Assembly (NCBI RefSeq): GCF_000317635.1
Contig: NC_019779.1
Coordinates: forward strand, 4,115,171-4,179,170
Source of the DNA: Halothece sp. PCC 7418
Lineage (GTDB): Bacteria > Cyanobacteriota > Cyanobacteriia > Cyanobacteriales > Rubidibacteraceae
Length of the DNA: 64,000 nt
Direction of reading: 5' to 3'
Shown here in pieces: positions 63,851 through 64,000 of this stretch. Position numbers and translations under genes: made by a program. A model generated the notes under the pieces. The model made no database searches. It saw only the letters and a list, made by a program, of their open reading frames with translations, and was not told the DNA's origin. How positions within the stretch are numbered: position 1 is the stretch's first letter; every line of letters starts with the position of its first letter.

Positions 63851-64000
63851 TTTTCAGCTATGGGATGATCTGAAAGACATTTTAAAGCGCCAGTCTTCAG
63901 AAAACTAAAGTTGGATGCGCGATACCTGATGACACGAGTTCTCGCTCTTTAATCGAGGGAGGCGGTGAGGATAATCCCGTGTCGTCTATGTGTAGCATGA
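63851..64000. other. Right edge, no supported feature
   Basis: 150 bp after the start of the nuclease gene. No complete gene or RNA recognised. Confidence 0.4.

Overview
The window is cyanobacterial chromosome. It carries psbA (photosystem II D1), a flavodiiron protein of the oxygenic-phototroph type, PEP carboxylase, a carotenoid oxygenase, the caa3/aa3 oxidase genes ctaCDE with ctaAB, and many HIP1 octamers (GCGATCGC, often extended to GCGATCGCGC). Short tandem heptamer arrays (GTCATTA, GTTCTTA and related) are also typical of this phylum. The HIP1 style and gene set would fit a Halothece/Euhalothece-like unicellular form, but that is a guess. No prophage, CRISPR array or intact insertion sequence is visible.

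Layout. 0-10.6 kb: a GAF/five-PAS hybrid histidine kinase, a membrane GTPase, a Uma2-family nuclease next to a carotenoid oxygenase, a secreted peptidoglycan-binding protein with six 42-bp repeats, and a second membrane GTPase. 10.8-20.1 kb: a PlsY-like/dikinase fusion, a flavodiiron protein, an ATP-grasp enzyme, a DEAD-box helicase and threonine synthase. 20.2-25.9 kb: respiratory oxidase genes, ctaCDE (minus) divergent from the heme A genes ctaAB (plus). 26-39 kb: VOC protein, cyclopropane-fatty-acid-synthase-like methyltransferase, a strongly structured non-coding region, two tandem SPFH proteins, PP2C phosphatase, ABC1 kinase, GH3-like enzyme, then a plus-strand run of JmjC-like oxygenase, fatty-acid-hydroxylase-like protein, Mpo1-like protein and amidohydrolase.

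39-51 kb: a CPA2 antiporter with a universal-stress domain, a DUF6544-like protein, then a minus-strand set that stands out: vWA membrane protein, Rpn/DUF4351 nuclease, 1078-aa tubulin-like GTPase with a C-terminal SHOCT-like segment, and a ZorA/ZorB-like (MotA/MotB-like) proton-channel pair with a long coiled-coil tail. The canonical Zorya effectors are absent. This is the best candidate for an undescribed membrane-anchored motor/cytoskeletal or defence system. A PIN-domain gene relic and a miniature inverted-repeat element sit inside it.

51-64 kb: housekeeping genes (fructosamine kinase, psbA with a clear sigma-70 promoter and terminator, ppc, rpsU-FKBP, alpha/beta hydrolase, Ycf52-like acetyltransferase, DUF2993, tandem universal stress protein, DUF4359, PD-(D/E)XK nuclease) with tRNA-Pro(TGG) and tRNA-His(GTG).

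Non-coding structure is rich. A three-copy miniature element has TATAGC...GCTATA ends. A candidate HEARO/omega-RNA-like RNA lies near 28.0-28.4 kb. A decayed IS605/TnpB-type right end with possible omega-RNA lies near 57.8-58.1 kb. A multi-hairpin repeat at 39.0-39.1 kb shares a 16-nt word with a site near 60.16 kb. All family names come from motifs read by eye and from memory; no database search was run.
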